A stretch of 49,334 nt of DNA, from the NCBI GenBank assembly GCA_050010575.1, contig JBEKKU010000003.1:1-49334 (forward strand), written 5' to 3'. The translations under genes were made by a program, and so were the position numbers. This document shows positions 8,853-16,568 of the stretch, in pieces; the stretch's first letter is position 1, and each line of letters starts with the position of its first letter. The notes under the pieces are model-generated. The model saw only the letters and a program-made list of their open reading frames with translations, did not search any database and was not told the origin of the DNA. The DNA is from Palsa-1188 sp050010575. GTDB lineage: Bacteria > Bacillota > DSM-12270 > Thermacetogeniales > Thermacetogeniaceae.

Positions 8853-8881
8853 TTAAATCTCTACCATCCGCTTTTTAATGG
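8853..8881 (+). repeat. Right 29-bp direct repeat, 3' end of degU
   Basis: Contains the stop and last nine codons of the DegU-like gene; identical to 3128-3156. Integrases commonly target gene 3' ends and rebuild them on insertion, so this is the likely other att half. Confidence 0.85.
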
Positions 8882-9512
8882 CAAAAATGGCAGCCTGAGT
8901 ACGGTCCTCCACCTTCAACTTCCTGAAAATGCTAGTGATGTGATTTTTTACGGTTTTCTCGCTAATAAACAGCTTGTGGGCGATATTCTTATTGGACTCA
9001 CCCTGGGCGATCAGACCGAGCACCTCTTTTTCCCTCTCGGTCAGCAGGCCGATCTCGTCATCCTTGCGAACCGGCATGCTCAATCGGTTATATTCCCCGA
9101 GCAGGCGGCTGGTGACCATCGGATGAAAGGCCGGCCGGCCTTCGAAAACGGTGTGGATCGCTTTTAGCAACTCGTCCGGTTCCACGTCTTTCAACAGATA
9201 ACCGGAAGCACCGGCCCGGATGACCTCCAGCACATCATCATCCTCGGCCACAGTCAGGATGATGATCCTGATCTCCGGAAACTCCCGCCTGATCACACGA
9301 CTGGCCTCAATACCGTCGGTACCAGGCATTTTCAGGTCCATCAGGATCACATCGGGCATCAGTTGGCGCGCCTGATTGATAGCCCCCTGCCCGTCTCCGG
9401 CCTCACTGACAACCTGCAATTGTGGGTCCAAATCCAGGATCCGACGCAAGCCCTCCCTGATGAGAGGATGATCATCGGCTATCAGGATCCGAATCTCATC
9501 CAAGCTATCCAT
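8853..9512 (-). CDS. degU: DegU-like NarL/FixJ-family response regulator
   Basis: 219 aa. Receiver domain at 1-125 with the acidic pair D13/D14, phospho-acceptor D59 (in LMDLKMPG), switch T87 region (ILTVAE) and K109 region (YLLKDVEP). A LuxR-type helix-turn-helix lies at about 150-210 (LTEREKEVLGLIAQGESNKNIA, ISEKTVKNHI). It is the transcription factor partner of the adjacent DegS-like kinase; the genes overlap by 8 bases. DegU controls competence, motility and exoenzymes in Bacillus; targets here are unknown. Its 3' end is duplicated at 3128, marking an insertion site. Confidence 0.88.
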   Translation of the reverse strand: MDSLDEIRILIADDHPLIREGLRRILDLDPQLQVVSEAGDGQGAINQARQLMPDVILMDLKMPGTDGIEASRVIRREFPEIRIIILTVAEDDDVLEVIRAGASGYLLKDVEPDELLKAIHTVFEGRPAFHPMVTSRLLGEYNRLSMPVRKDDEIGLLTEREKEVLGLIAQGESNKNIAHKLFISEKTVKNHITSIFRKLKVEDRTQAAIFAIKKRMVEI

Positions 9513-10497
9513 CCCCCTCTTCGATTGGAATAGTAACGCTGATCTCCGTACCTTGCCCTGGAACGGCGCTGATCTGCAGTGACCCGCCTACCAGGCAGAC
9601 CCGTTCCCGCATATTCATCAAACCATAATGCCCATTGTTCTGCGCCACTGACTGCAAGTCAAACCCCTTACCGTCGTCGCGGATATGCGCGGTCACCCGG
9701 TGCCTTTCCAGTTCCAGCTTGATCACGGCGCGATCCGAACAGGAGTGTTTATAAACGTTGTTCAGGGCTTCCTGGACGATCCGGATCAGGGTGCTGGCCT
9801 CGGGACCACTCAGGTGCTGCTCCTGCCCCAGGCAGGTGAACGTCACCTGCAAACCATACCGCTCCTGATAATTATCGATTACCCGGCGCAGGCAGTCTAC
9901 CAGCCCCTGGTCCAGGTTCTTCGGCTGCAGGTCAAACAGGATCCTGCGAATATCCCTCAAGTTGCTGCGGATGGTCTTCTTCATCTCCAGCAGTTCGTTC
10001 TGCACAACTACCGGCTCTTCGGTCAACTGCTGCTCGCAAAATACCGTCTTAAACAGCAGGTGCGCCAGGATCTGGGCGGGTCCGTCGTGAATCTCCCGGG
10101 CGATGCGTCGCCTCTCGTTGTCCAGCATCCGGACCACCAGTTGCCCTACCTGTTTCCGGGGCAAGCGATCCCCAGCCAGATCCGCCTCCGGCAGCACGCC
10201 CTGCAGGTATTGTAAAGCCACGTCAAGCCTGGTCATAAGGAGGCCCGCATGGTCAATCATCTGCACCAGGTTGTTTCGCTCTTGCTCCAGTTGCTTCCAG
10301 TAGTTGGGTTCTATATAAGTCGTAGCTGCAGCTTCATGAACTGCCGCTGATTTCACTACGGCTGCATCCAGCATCAGTTGTAACTGTTCTAACTCACTGC
10401 GCCCCGTCTCGGCCATGCTGAAGAGTTCATCCTGCCCCTCTATGACCGCTGCTAACGCCTTTCTTACAACCCGGTCAAGCGACTCATAATCTGCCAT
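9505..10497 (-). CDS. degS: DegS-like cytoplasmic sensor histidine kinase
   Basis: 330 aa, no membrane segment. An N-terminal coiled-coil-rich sensor region (1-125) is followed by the HisKA_3 dimerisation motif ERRRIAREIHDGPAQI with phosphorylated H137. The HATPase domain has N-box EALNNVYKHS and G-boxes DDGKGFDL and GHYGLMNMRERV. The sensor region and catalytic motif match DegS, which phosphorylates DegU. It overlaps the regulator gene by 8 bases, and an inverted repeat lies upstream at 10536-10560. Confidence 0.88.
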   Translation of the reverse strand: MADYESLDRVVRKALAAVIEGQDELFSMAETGRSELEQLQLMLDAAVVKSAAVHEAAATTYIEPNYWKQLEQERNNLVQMIDHAGLLMTRLDVALQYLQGVLPEADLAGDRLPRKQVGQLVVRMLDNERRRIAREIHDGPAQILAHLLFKTVFCEQQLTEEPVVVQNELLEMKKTIRSNLRDIRRILFDLQPKNLDQGLVDCLRRVIDNYQERYGLQVTFTCLGQEQHLSGPEASTLIRIVQEALNNVYKHSCSDRAVIKLELERHRVTAHIRDDGKGFDLQSVAQNNGHYGLMNMRERVCLVGGSLQISAVPGQGTEISVTIPIEEGDG

Positions 10498-10535
10498 GCC
10501 TTAACTCCCACCTCTTAAGCTAGCCGGGCTGCAAT

Positions 10536-10560
10536 TGTCCTAAAACAGCAAATTAGGACA
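10536..10560. promoter_or_regulatory. Inverted repeat upstream of degSU
   Basis: TGTCCTAA (10536-10543) and TTAGGACA (10553-10560), spaced 9 bases, about 40 bases before the degS start. A candidate operator or transcript hairpin; no T-run follows. Confidence 0.4.
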
Positions 10561-10636
10561 CAATTTGTGTATTTCGACACCAAATGAAATAATCCTGCCA
10601 GTAAATATGAAATAAGTCCAATATTGATCCTATTTA

Positions 10637-12073
10637 TCACAATATTCCAGGATCCAGGCCCAGTGCCTGGCAGGCGCTCGATTGCAGCCTGCTCAGGTTA
10701 TCCGCATCGGGCGCCTCGCTATAGACCTGAAACAGGGGCTCGGTCCTAGATGCTCGGACCAGAACCCAGCTTCCATCATCCAGGACCAGCTTGACACCGT
10801 CGTTGATGCGGCGTTCTATTACCTGCTTGCCGTCGATCTCCCGGGGTGACCACTGCTCCAGGCGGGACAGACAGAAATTCTTCTGGTCCGGGTCGCATGG
10901 CAAATCCAGGCGGCTGTTCACCAGCTTGCCAAACTTCTGCTGGATCTCCTCCTGGTAGGCCCGCAGGGACATGCCGTGTGAGGAGGCCACCATCTCCACC
11001 ACCAGGGCTAGCGCCAATATCCCGTCCCTCACCGGAACGTGCCCCTGGACGCTCAGCCCGCCGTTCTCCTCCCCGCCCAGAATGCTGCGGTGTTTGATCA
11101 GCGACTGTCCGACATACTGGAAACCCACGGGTGTTTCCACAACGGGGAGCCCGTATTCAGCAGCAATCCGGTCGATCATGTGGGTGGTGGCCATGGTGCG
11201 CGCCACCGCTCCCCGCCAGTTCCGGTATTCCGTCAGGTAGTGCAGCAGCATGTAGATGATCTCGTTGGGGGTCAGGTAGCTGCCATCCCGGTCGATCACT
11301 CCGAACCGGCCGGCATCCCCGTCCAGGGCCAGGCCCAGGTCAGCCTGTTCCCGTATTACGGCCTTCCTCAGATCGGCCAGATTCACCTCCGTCGGCTCCG
11401 GGAGCTGTCCCCCGCAGAGAACGTCCCGGTAACCGTGGATGATCTCGATCTTACTACACCCCTCGCCCAGCAGGTCATCCAAGTAGCCGATACCGGCGCC
11501 CCACATCGGGTCGATCACCACTCGCAGTTGCCCGCGGCAGACAGCGCTGTATTTCAGAATGCCGTGCAGGTGCGCCAGGTAGGTTGGCTTCGGATCTATC
11601 CACCGAACCAGGCCACGCTCCCTGGCGATCTTGATCGGTAATAACCGCACGTCGGAGGCTGTCAGCTGGTTGAGATAATCCTCAATGGCCGCGTTGCTTT
11701 CTGTGGCTGTGGTCCCAGTATAATCCGGGATAAACTTGACCCCGTTATATTCAGGCGGGTGGTGGCCGGCAGTGATCATCACCGCCCCAGCCGCCCCCAG
11801 TTCTCTAGCAGCGTAAGCGACAACCGGAGTCGGGGTGGCTTCGTCCGTCATCAAGACGGGGATTCCGTTGCCGGAGATCACCTCGGCTGCTACAGCTGCA
11901 AAGCGTTCCGACAGGAACCGGTTATCGTACCCGATTACCAGGCCGCGCCCGGCAATACCGGCACTGAAGGCATACTGGGCAATCGCCTGGGCCACCAGGC
12001 GAACGTTGGCAGAGGTAAATTCATCTGCAATAATGGCGCGCCAGCCATCAGTTCCAAAGCGGATGGTGTTCAT
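10637..12073 (-). CDS. Phosphoglucomutase/phosphomannomutase-family protein with altered active site
   Basis: 478 aa alpha-D-phosphohexomutase fold, full length: N-terminal RFGTDGWRAII, then the four canonical loops. Each loop deviates. The phosphoserine loop, normally TASHNP, is TAGHHP (Gly103 in place of the catalytic Ser). The metal loop, normally DGDADR, is DGDAGR. The sugar loop GEESGG is GEENGG. The phosphate loop R(P/A)SGTEP is RASRTEP. The reading frame is intact, so it is not simply decayed; a non-catalytic or re-purposed homologue is likely. The start has a good AGGAAAGGAG site. It is convergent with nothing and appears monocistronic. Confidence 0.82.
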   Translation of the reverse strand: MNTIRFGTDGWRAIIADEFTSANVRLVAQAIAQYAFSAGIAGRGLVIGYDNRFLSERFAAVAAEVISGNGIPVLMTDEATPTPVVAYAARELGAAGAVMITAGHHPPEYNGVKFIPDYTGTTATESNAAIEDYLNQLTASDVRLLPIKIARERGLVRWIDPKPTYLAHLHGILKYSAVCRGQLRVVIDPMWGAGIGYLDDLLGEGCSKIEIIHGYRDVLCGGQLPEPTEVNLADLRKAVIREQADLGLALDGDAGRFGVIDRDGSYLTPNEIIYMLLHYLTEYRNWRGAVARTMATTHMIDRIAAEYGLPVVETPVGFQYVGQSLIKHRSILGGEENGGLSVQGHVPVRDGILALALVVEMVASSHGMSLRAYQEEIQQKFGKLVNSRLDLPCDPDQKNFCLSRLEQWSPREIDGKQVIERRINDGVKLVLDDGSWVLVRASRTEPLFQVYSEAPDADNLSRLQSSACQALGLDPGIL

Positions 12074-12096
12074 GGATGAACGCTCCTTTCCTTGAT

Positions 12097-12125
12097 TGTG
12101 ACTGAGTGCTTAACACTCAGTCACA
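12097..12125. promoter_or_regulatory. Perfect 12-bp inverted repeat before the phosphohexomutase gene
   Basis: TGTGACTGAGTG and its complement separated by CTTAA, ending about 24 bases before the ATG and just upstream of the ribosome site. No T-run on either strand, so an operator or 5' leader hairpin is more likely than a terminator. Confidence 0.55.
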
Positions 12126-12289
12126 TCTTACCCCGAGTCGCGCCCGCAAGCGGGCACCCGGCATACAAGGGGGTTCATGTCATGACAGCCGGCCAGGGCC
12201 CATAGAGGCATGACTCCGGACGTCAGAGAGCTGAGCACCCCGGCTGGGGCCGTGCTTCTATATTTTACAACAAACGAGCTTCGATCCCA

Positions 12290-12322
12290 AATAAAAAAGC
12301 GCCTTCGGATTAGCCGGCGCTC
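12290..12322 (-). terminator. Rho-independent terminator of the DUF421 gene
   Basis: Leftward stem AGCGCC/GGCGCT (12298-12303 with 12316-12321) followed by TTTTTTATTT. Confidence 0.85.
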
Positions 12323-12368
12323 TGACGCACGAGATGTTGAGCATGCATTAGGATATCCTTGGAACCGA

Positions 12369-13103
12369 TCAGTTACCTTGGCCGCTCTGGTCAGATACCT
12401 GAGTCATCTGCAGACCATCCTTTTTCCGGTCCACGTACAGGTTGCCCTGAGTATCCAGACTGGCCAGCATGATCTCCTTGGGGGAATGGATGCCCTGTTT
12501 TTCCATTTCGTGGATCAGCCAGGATTCATCCAGGTTGTTCTGCTGCAGATTCTGGTAGATCACCTCGCCATCGACGATCAGTTCGCTGGACAGTCCTTCA
12601 TAGTTAGAGGTGATGCGCAGGTCTTCCCGGGTGGCCGGTTTTTTCTGGGATTTCGGCAGCACGCTCAGTTGTCCATTGGACTCCAGCACCGCAAACTCCA
12701 CGTCGGCGACGTTGAACACTCCCTGTGTGCGAAGCTGCAGCAGCAGATCGTCGATGTTGTAGCGGCAGCGACCCATATTTTTCGCCATGATCTTGCCGTT
12801 CTGGATCACCACCGTCGGCTCTCCCTCCAGCAGCTTGCGGGCGGCCCTGCTTTTCAGGGATATGTATCCCATCAGGAAGGCCAGAGCGGCAAACACCACC
12901 AGAGCGGTGAGGATCACCCAGGGGCTAATGATGGTAATCGTGGCCATATCCGCTGCTAGTGACCCGATGGTGATACCCGTCACATATTCATAGAAGGTCA
13001 ACTCGCCAACCTGTTCCTTATCCAGGATCCGGGCCACCAACAGGATGGCGAAGAATGCCAAGACTGTACGTAGCGCTACGTCAAAATAGATCGTATAAGA
13101 CAA
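12369..13103 (-). CDS. DUF421 (YetF-like) membrane protein
   Basis: 244 aa. Three membrane helices in the first 85 residues (VLAFFAILLVARIL, YVTGITIGSLAADMA, WVILTALVVFAALAFLMGY). A cytoplasmic alpha/beta domain follows, with the family signatures GEPTVVIQNGKI, NIDDLLLQLR and VADVEFAVLE. The YetF family is common in spore formers; its molecular role is not established. TTG start at 13103 behind an AGGGGTG sequence. It is preceded on the same strand by a 41-residue gene and followed by a clear terminator. Confidence 0.85.
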   Translation of the reverse strand: MSYTIYFDVALRTVLAFFAILLVARILDKEQVGELTFYEYVTGITIGSLAADMATITIISPWVILTALVVFAALAFLMGYISLKSRAARKLLEGEPTVVIQNGKIMAKNMGRCRYNIDDLLLQLRTQGVFNVADVEFAVLESNGQLSVLPKSQKKPATREDLRITSNYEGLSSELIVDGEVIYQNLQQNNLDESWLIHEMEKQGIHSPKEIMLASLDTQGNLYVDRKKDGLQMTQVSDQSGQGN

Positions 13104-13121
13104 ACGGCCAACACCCCTGCC

Positions 13122-13247
13122 CTAGCGTTTGAAAAAAGCAACCGCCTTATCCCGCCGGATCTTCTCGCTCACCTGGCGGAAGAGATCGAAGAGTGACCCC
13201 CTGCCCGGGAGCCGCTGCAGCCTGATCTGCTCCTGTTTCTTACTCAT
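13122..13247 (-). CDS. Small basic hypothetical protein
   Basis: 41 aa, rich in Lys and Arg (MSKKQEQIRLQRL... ending DKAVAFFKR). The ATG at 13247 has GGAGG eight bases upstream. It lies 18 bases before the DUF421 gene, so they are probably cotranscribed. No family recognised. Confidence 0.55.
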   Translation of the reverse strand: MSKKQEQIRLQRLPGRGSLFDLFRQVSEKIRRDKAVAFFKR

Positions 13248-13346
13248 GCTATTGCCTCCACCTTCAGGAATTGGGCCTACTTTGCCAGCCACATCCCAAA
13301 TTATGGCCATTTTTACCGCTTTTTATCCCTCGGTCCAGTCCCGGAC

Positions 13347-13376
13347 GCGAAAAACCACGCTATTCGGCGTGGTTTG
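13347..13376 (-). terminator. Terminator of the FmdB-like gene
   Basis: Leftward 9-bp stem AAACCACGC/GCGTGGTTT with a 6-base loop, then a run of T residues. Confidence 0.75.
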
Positions 13377-13407
13377 CTCGACTATTGCCCTGAACTGTTG
13401 CCTTGCT

Positions 13408-13776
13408 CTATACCTTGCCGGAAGCCGGCGCCGATGCGGCGTGGCAGGTGCTGCATGAGCCCTGCTGCTTGGTTTCCGTTGCCTTGGCCGCTGTTGTCTT
13501 AGTTTCCGTCGCCTTGGTTTCCGTCGCCTTGGTTTCCGGCTTGCTGTTCTCAGCCGCCGGCTTGCCGCTCTCGTCCCCAGACCCGCTAAGGCAGGTATTG
13601 CTGCGTTGATCCGTGCAGTAGAAGCCCGAGCCCTTGAAGATGATCCCCACGTTGCGAGAGATCAGCCTCTGTACAGGCTGTCCGCAGGTCGGGCATACCG
13701 TCAGGGCTAGCTCGGTAATACGCTGCGTAGTTTGAAAGCGACCGCAGTGACCACATCGGTATTCATAGGTCGGCAT
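13408..13776 (-). CDS. FmdB-family zinc ribbon protein with low-complexity tail
   Basis: 122 aa. The first 60 residues form the FmdB/CxxC_CxxC_SSSS zinc ribbon: MPTYEYRC start, cysteines 8, 11, 28 and 31, and the typical GIIFKGSGFYCTD strand. The rest is a disordered tail of KATET repeats encoded by 15-bp DNA repeats (about 13490-13550), ending with a CSTCH motif. FmdB was proposed as a regulator of formamidase expression; the general role is unknown. The start has GAGGGGTG. It is driven by the promoter at 13819-13847. Confidence 0.85.
   Translation of the reverse strand: MPTYEYRCGHCGRFQTTQRITELALTVCPTCGQPVQRLISRNVGIIFKGSGFYCTDQRSNTCLSGSGDESGKPAAENSKPETKATETKATETKTTAAKATETKQQGSCSTCHAASAPASGKV
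13485..13550. repeat. Short tandem repeats in the FmdB tail
   Basis: Imperfect 15-bp units (variants of GTTTCCGTCGCCTTG) repeated about four times within the coding frame; they encode Lys-Ala-Thr-Glu-Thr. Confidence 0.7.
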
Positions 13777-13818
13777 GCTCGTTCACCCCTCCATCGATAA
13801 TTTTTTACTTCAGACCTT

Positions 13819-13868
13819 GTTATAAGGCTTCTGCCTCATTTTGTCAAGCGCATACCTAGCGCATACCC
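13819..13868 (-). promoter_or_regulatory. Sigma-A promoter of the FmdB-like gene with tandem upstream repeats
   Basis: On the minus strand TTGACA (13847-13842), a 17-base spacer and TATAAC (13824-13819). Directly upstream is a tandem direct repeat of GGTATGCGCT (10 of 10 in two copies spaced 11 bp), abutting the -35 box. This is a candidate activator or repressor site. Confidence 0.65.
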
Positions 13869-14041
13869 AGTCAATTACCATTGTTGTCATGTCCGGCGGC
13901 ATGATAAACTAAAATAGATAGAGGGCCTGATCAGGCATTCATAGGGCTTGTGCAACTCCGCTGTGAAGTTCCGTCGTCTCCCGTTAGCCCAAGGGCTTTT
14001 AAAGATGGGATTGGTACCGTTTCCGATGGGGGGTGGAACAG

Positions 14042-14863
14042 ATGAGCGTGGCGATGAGTTATCTGCAAGACCTTTCCGACTCTGACCTCAACTTCATCAT
14101 CAAGACCGTGGTCACTAAAAGGCAGGACCATGACTACCTGTGCAATTTCCTCAAGGATAAACCGGACTTCATAGACATCATGCTGGATGATGAAAAGCTC
14201 TTTGGCCGTGTTCAGGAAGAAAAGGATATTATTCTGAAAGTGTCTCCCTTCCTGCTATTCAGTATCCTGCTGCGCAAGGCCAAGAGGGACCTGGACCAGC
14301 AGGCCTACACCATGGAGTTCGTTGACCGGAGAATGCGGATACCGGTCTTCGACGCTAGCAACACTACCAAATTGCTGCTCAACAGAGATGCTCGCGAGTA
14401 CCTAGCCCGGATGCTGGCCTCGTTCACCAGAGTGGAGAGCGCCACAGTGGTCTACCGGGCGCGGGGCATGACCTATCAGCGGCATTTCAGCGAATTGGAT
14501 TTCGACGACGTGCTGGAACTGGCGGGCATGGTCGAACCGCCCTACCGCTTCCCCTTCTATAAACGGCTGGCCGATATCGCCCTGTTTGTGTCGGGGATCT
14601 TTTCGGAATATTGCCGCGGCCAGGAGACGGGTTCTGACACGATTCCGGCCCGGCTGTCAGGCAAGAAATTGCGCACCCTGCAGAACCTGGAGGAAGAGGG
14701 CCGGCACTTTTACGACCTGGCTGCCACTTATGACGAGGCTGGCGACCAGGGGCTGAGAGAGGTGCTGATCATCCTGGCCGACAAGTTCACCCTGGCGCGC
14801 AAACCGCTCAACTACATGGTAGAACATTACCTGGCCGGTTACCGTACGCAGTTGTTTGCTTAG
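14042..14863 (+). CDS. Conserved-looking helical hypothetical protein
   Basis: 273 aa from the ATG at 14042, which sits behind GGGGGTGG; a GTG at 14033 is also open. Predicted mostly helical, acidic/basic mixed, cytoplasmic, with no signal peptide or membrane span. No catalytic motif or domain recognised. It is one of few plus-strand genes here and stands alone: divergent from the FmdB gene and followed by a GC-rich palindrome. Confidence 0.75.
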   Translation: MSVAMSYLQDLSDSDLNFIIKTVVTKRQDHDYLCNFLKDKPDFIDIMLDDEKLFGRVQEEKDIILKVSPFLLFSILLRKAKRDLDQQAYTMEFVDRRMRIPVFDASNTTKLLLNRDAREYLARMLASFTRVESATVVYRARGMTYQRHFSELDFDDVLELAGMVEPPYRFPFYKRLADIALFVSGIFSEYCRGQETGSDTIPARLSGKKLRTLQNLEEEGRHFYDLAATYDEAGDQGLREVLIILADKFTLARKPLNYMVEHYLAGYRTQLFA

Positions 14864-14883
14864 CATTATGCAGCTGGAACCTC

Positions 14884-14907
14884 AAGGGCGCCCCGCGGGG
14901 CGCCCTT
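14884..14907. terminator. GC-rich palindrome downstream of the helical protein gene
   Basis: A 24-base perfect palindrome (AAGGGCGCCCC arms) 20 bases after the stop codon. It has no T-run, but in position it suits a terminator for the plus-strand gene and a barrier to the opposing nfu remnant. Confidence 0.55.
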
Positions 14908-14912
14908 CTGCT

Positions 14913-15117
14913 CTACCTGACTGCTACCACTTCGATCACGCCTGGTATCTGCTGCTTGAACGACCGCTCAATCCCCTGCTTGAGGGTGACGTTGTCATAC
15001 CTCAGCCGTCGCAGACTCCCTTGAGGCGCACCTGGGCCACACTGTCGTCGCTCACGTCGGCCAACTCCACGTACCCACCATCGCGCTGCAGCATGGGGCG
15101 GATTCTGGGATGGTGTT
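14913..15117 (-). pseudogene. Decayed NifU C-terminal-domain paralogue
   Basis: Translated in two frames, this aligns along its whole length with the intact gene next to it: MLQRDGGYVELADVSDDS then AQVRLKGVC, a stop where CGGCP should be, then in another frame VTLKQGIERSF and PGVIEVVAV. The Fe-S-binding CxxC is destroyed by a stop and frameshift and the start is lost. This is a clear decayed tandem duplicate. Confidence 0.85.
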
Positions 15118-15136
15118 AGCTGGCATCGCTATCCAA

Positions 15137-15361
15137 TTATTTGATGGCGATTACCTGCGTCACTGCCGGGACCTGCTCCTTGAGGATTTTCTCGATCCCG
15201 TTTTTCAAAGTCATCGTTGACATCGGGCAGCCGCCGCAGGCCCCCTTGAGACGCACCTGGACGACGCCGTCATCGGTCACATCGACGAACTCCACGTCTC
15301 CACCGTCACGTTGGAGCATCGGCCGAACCTTGTTCAATGCCGCTTCAATCTGTTCACGCAT
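15137..15361 (-). CDS. NifU-type Fe-S scaffold/carrier (Nfu domain protein)
   Basis: 74 aa consisting only of the NifU C-terminal domain: RPMLQRDGGDVEFVDV, then the cluster-binding CGGCPM (C42, C45). Nfu proteins carry 4Fe-4S clusters to apoenzymes such as lipoyl synthase and radical SAM enzymes, which are plentiful in this window. The ATG at 15361 is preferred (AGGAGG 8 bases upstream) over 15367, which overlaps the galU stop as TAATG. Cotranscribed behind galU. Confidence 0.87.
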   Translation of the reverse strand: MREQIEAALNKVRPMLQRDGGDVEFVDVTDDGVVQVRLKGACGGCPMSTMTLKNGIEKILKEQVPAVTQVIAIK

Positions 15362-15366
15362 GATCA

Positions 15367-16347
15367 TTACCTCCTCGAATTTATTGTGGTAACCGCAGCA
15401 CTGCCATCAGCTTGGGAGAATGCGGCCCTGTTGTCGTACTCCCGAACCGCTTCCAGGAGAAAATGGCGGAAGCTGTCCGCCAGTTCTGGCCGCTCCAGGG
15501 CAAAATGCACGGTAGCCTCCAGAAAACCGAGCTTGTCACCAACATCATACCTGATTCCGTCAAAAAGGCAAGCATAGATCGGCTGCCTGGTAACCAGCGT
15601 CCGCAGAGCGTCAGTCAACTGGATCTCCCCGCTGGCCCCTGGCGCAGTATGCCCGAGGATTTCGAAGATCTCCGGGGTGATGATGTAGCGCCCGATCACC
15701 GCATACCGGGAGGGGGCGTCCTCCACCGCCGGTTTCTCCACCAGGTCCCGGACCCTGATCAGGCGGTCGCTGGCTTCTTCGCCGACACCGCGATCCGGTG
15801 ATATCGCCGGATCGATGATGCCGTACTTTCGAACATCCGGGAGAGACACCTCCTGCACCGCCAGAACGGTGCTCTGGCAGGACTCGTAAACGTCGAGCAG
15901 CTGTCGCAGGCAGGGCCTATCCGCCTGGATCAGGTCATCGCCCAGCAGCACAGCGAACGGCTCATCACCCACGAACTTGCGGGCACAGTAAATGGCGTGG
16001 CCCAGTCCCCGGGCTTCCTTCTGGCGCACATAATGGATGTCCGCTATGTTGGAGATGTCTTCGACCAGCTTGATCAGTTCCCGTTCGCCCTTCTCCCGGA
16101 GCACAGATTCCAGCTCCACAGCCCGGTCAAAGTGGTCCTCGATCGCCCGCTTGTTCTTCCCGGTCACGATGATGATATCCTCAATACCGGACTCCACGGC
16201 CTCTTCCACGATGTACTGGATCGAGGGCTTGTCTACGATCGGCAGCATCTCCTTGGGCTGGGCCTTGGTTGCCGGGAGGAACCGGGTACCCCACCCCGCC
16301 GCCGGAATGATCGCCTTCCTGACAGGTTTAAATGGCAACTGCTTCAC
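15367..16347 (-). CDS. galU: UTP-glucose-1-phosphate uridylyltransferase
   Basis: 326 aa. Makes UDP-glucose from UTP and glucose-1-phosphate. N-terminal nucleotidyltransferase motif IIPAAGWGTRFLPATKAQPKEM, then PIVDKPSIQYIVEEAV, LLGDDLI, and LVEKP further on; length is normal for GalU. GTG start at 16347; a TTG three codons later has better spacing to GGAGAG. The substrate glucose-1-phosphate is the product of phosphoglucomutases, so the altered phosphohexomutase 3 kb downstream is a notable neighbour. Confidence 0.92.
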   Translation of the reverse strand: MKQLPFKPVRKAIIPAAGWGTRFLPATKAQPKEMLPIVDKPSIQYIVEEAVESGIEDIIIVTGKNKRAIEDHFDRAVELESVLREKGERELIKLVEDISNIADIHYVRQKEARGLGHAIYCARKFVGDEPFAVLLGDDLIQADRPCLRQLLDVYESCQSTVLAVQEVSLPDVRKYGIIDPAISPDRGVGEEASDRLIRVRDLVEKPAVEDAPSRYAVIGRYIITPEIFEILGHTAPGASGEIQLTDALRTLVTRQPIYACLFDGIRYDVGDKLGFLEATVHFALERPELADSFRHFLLEAVREYDNRAAFSQADGSAAVTTINSRR

Positions 16348-16568
16348 TCTCCAATCGACTCGTATGCTTAAAGGTTACAAAGAGCAACATCATATATTTC
16401 GAGGCCGGCGCCGGATCTCCTTCCAGGGGCAGTTTCGCCCTGGCTCCTCTTGGGCGTTGTGGCAGCAGAGAAAATTTTTCCCGGCGTCCTGCAGGCGCAG
16501 GATCTGGGCTAAAGCATCCAGAAGATCACATTTTAGGGTAATCGCAACAGCCCGCTTGGAGGTAGAAG

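Larger units (their letters stand above)
3128..8881. mobile_element. Putative integrated island inserted at the 3' end of degU
   Basis: The segment is bounded by two perfect 29-bp direct repeats (3128-3156, 8853-8881) that duplicate the last codons and stop of degU. A truncated tyrosine-recombinase gene ends inside the left copy, as expected for an integrase next to its att site. Cargo is an ABC importer operon plus a TIM-barrel isomerase, with about 600 bp of gene debris at the right end. The outside genes (degS-degU and comFA-comFC) are neighbours in B. subtilis, which supports insertion between them. No phage structural or conjugation genes are present, so the element is probably old and fixed. 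Confidence 0.62.

Noticed and set aside
12210..12959. 249-codon plus-strand frame opposite DUF421
   Set aside because: Shadow of the DUF421 gene, crosses its terminator.
13485..13550. Short repeats considered as a CRISPR-like array
   Set aside because: They are 15-bp coding repeats without spacers, in frame in the FmdB tail.
13930..14030. Possible riboswitch/attenuator before the gene at 14042
   Set aside because: GGGCT/AGCCC segments could form alternative short stems, but loops are too tight and no known riboswitch core was recognised.
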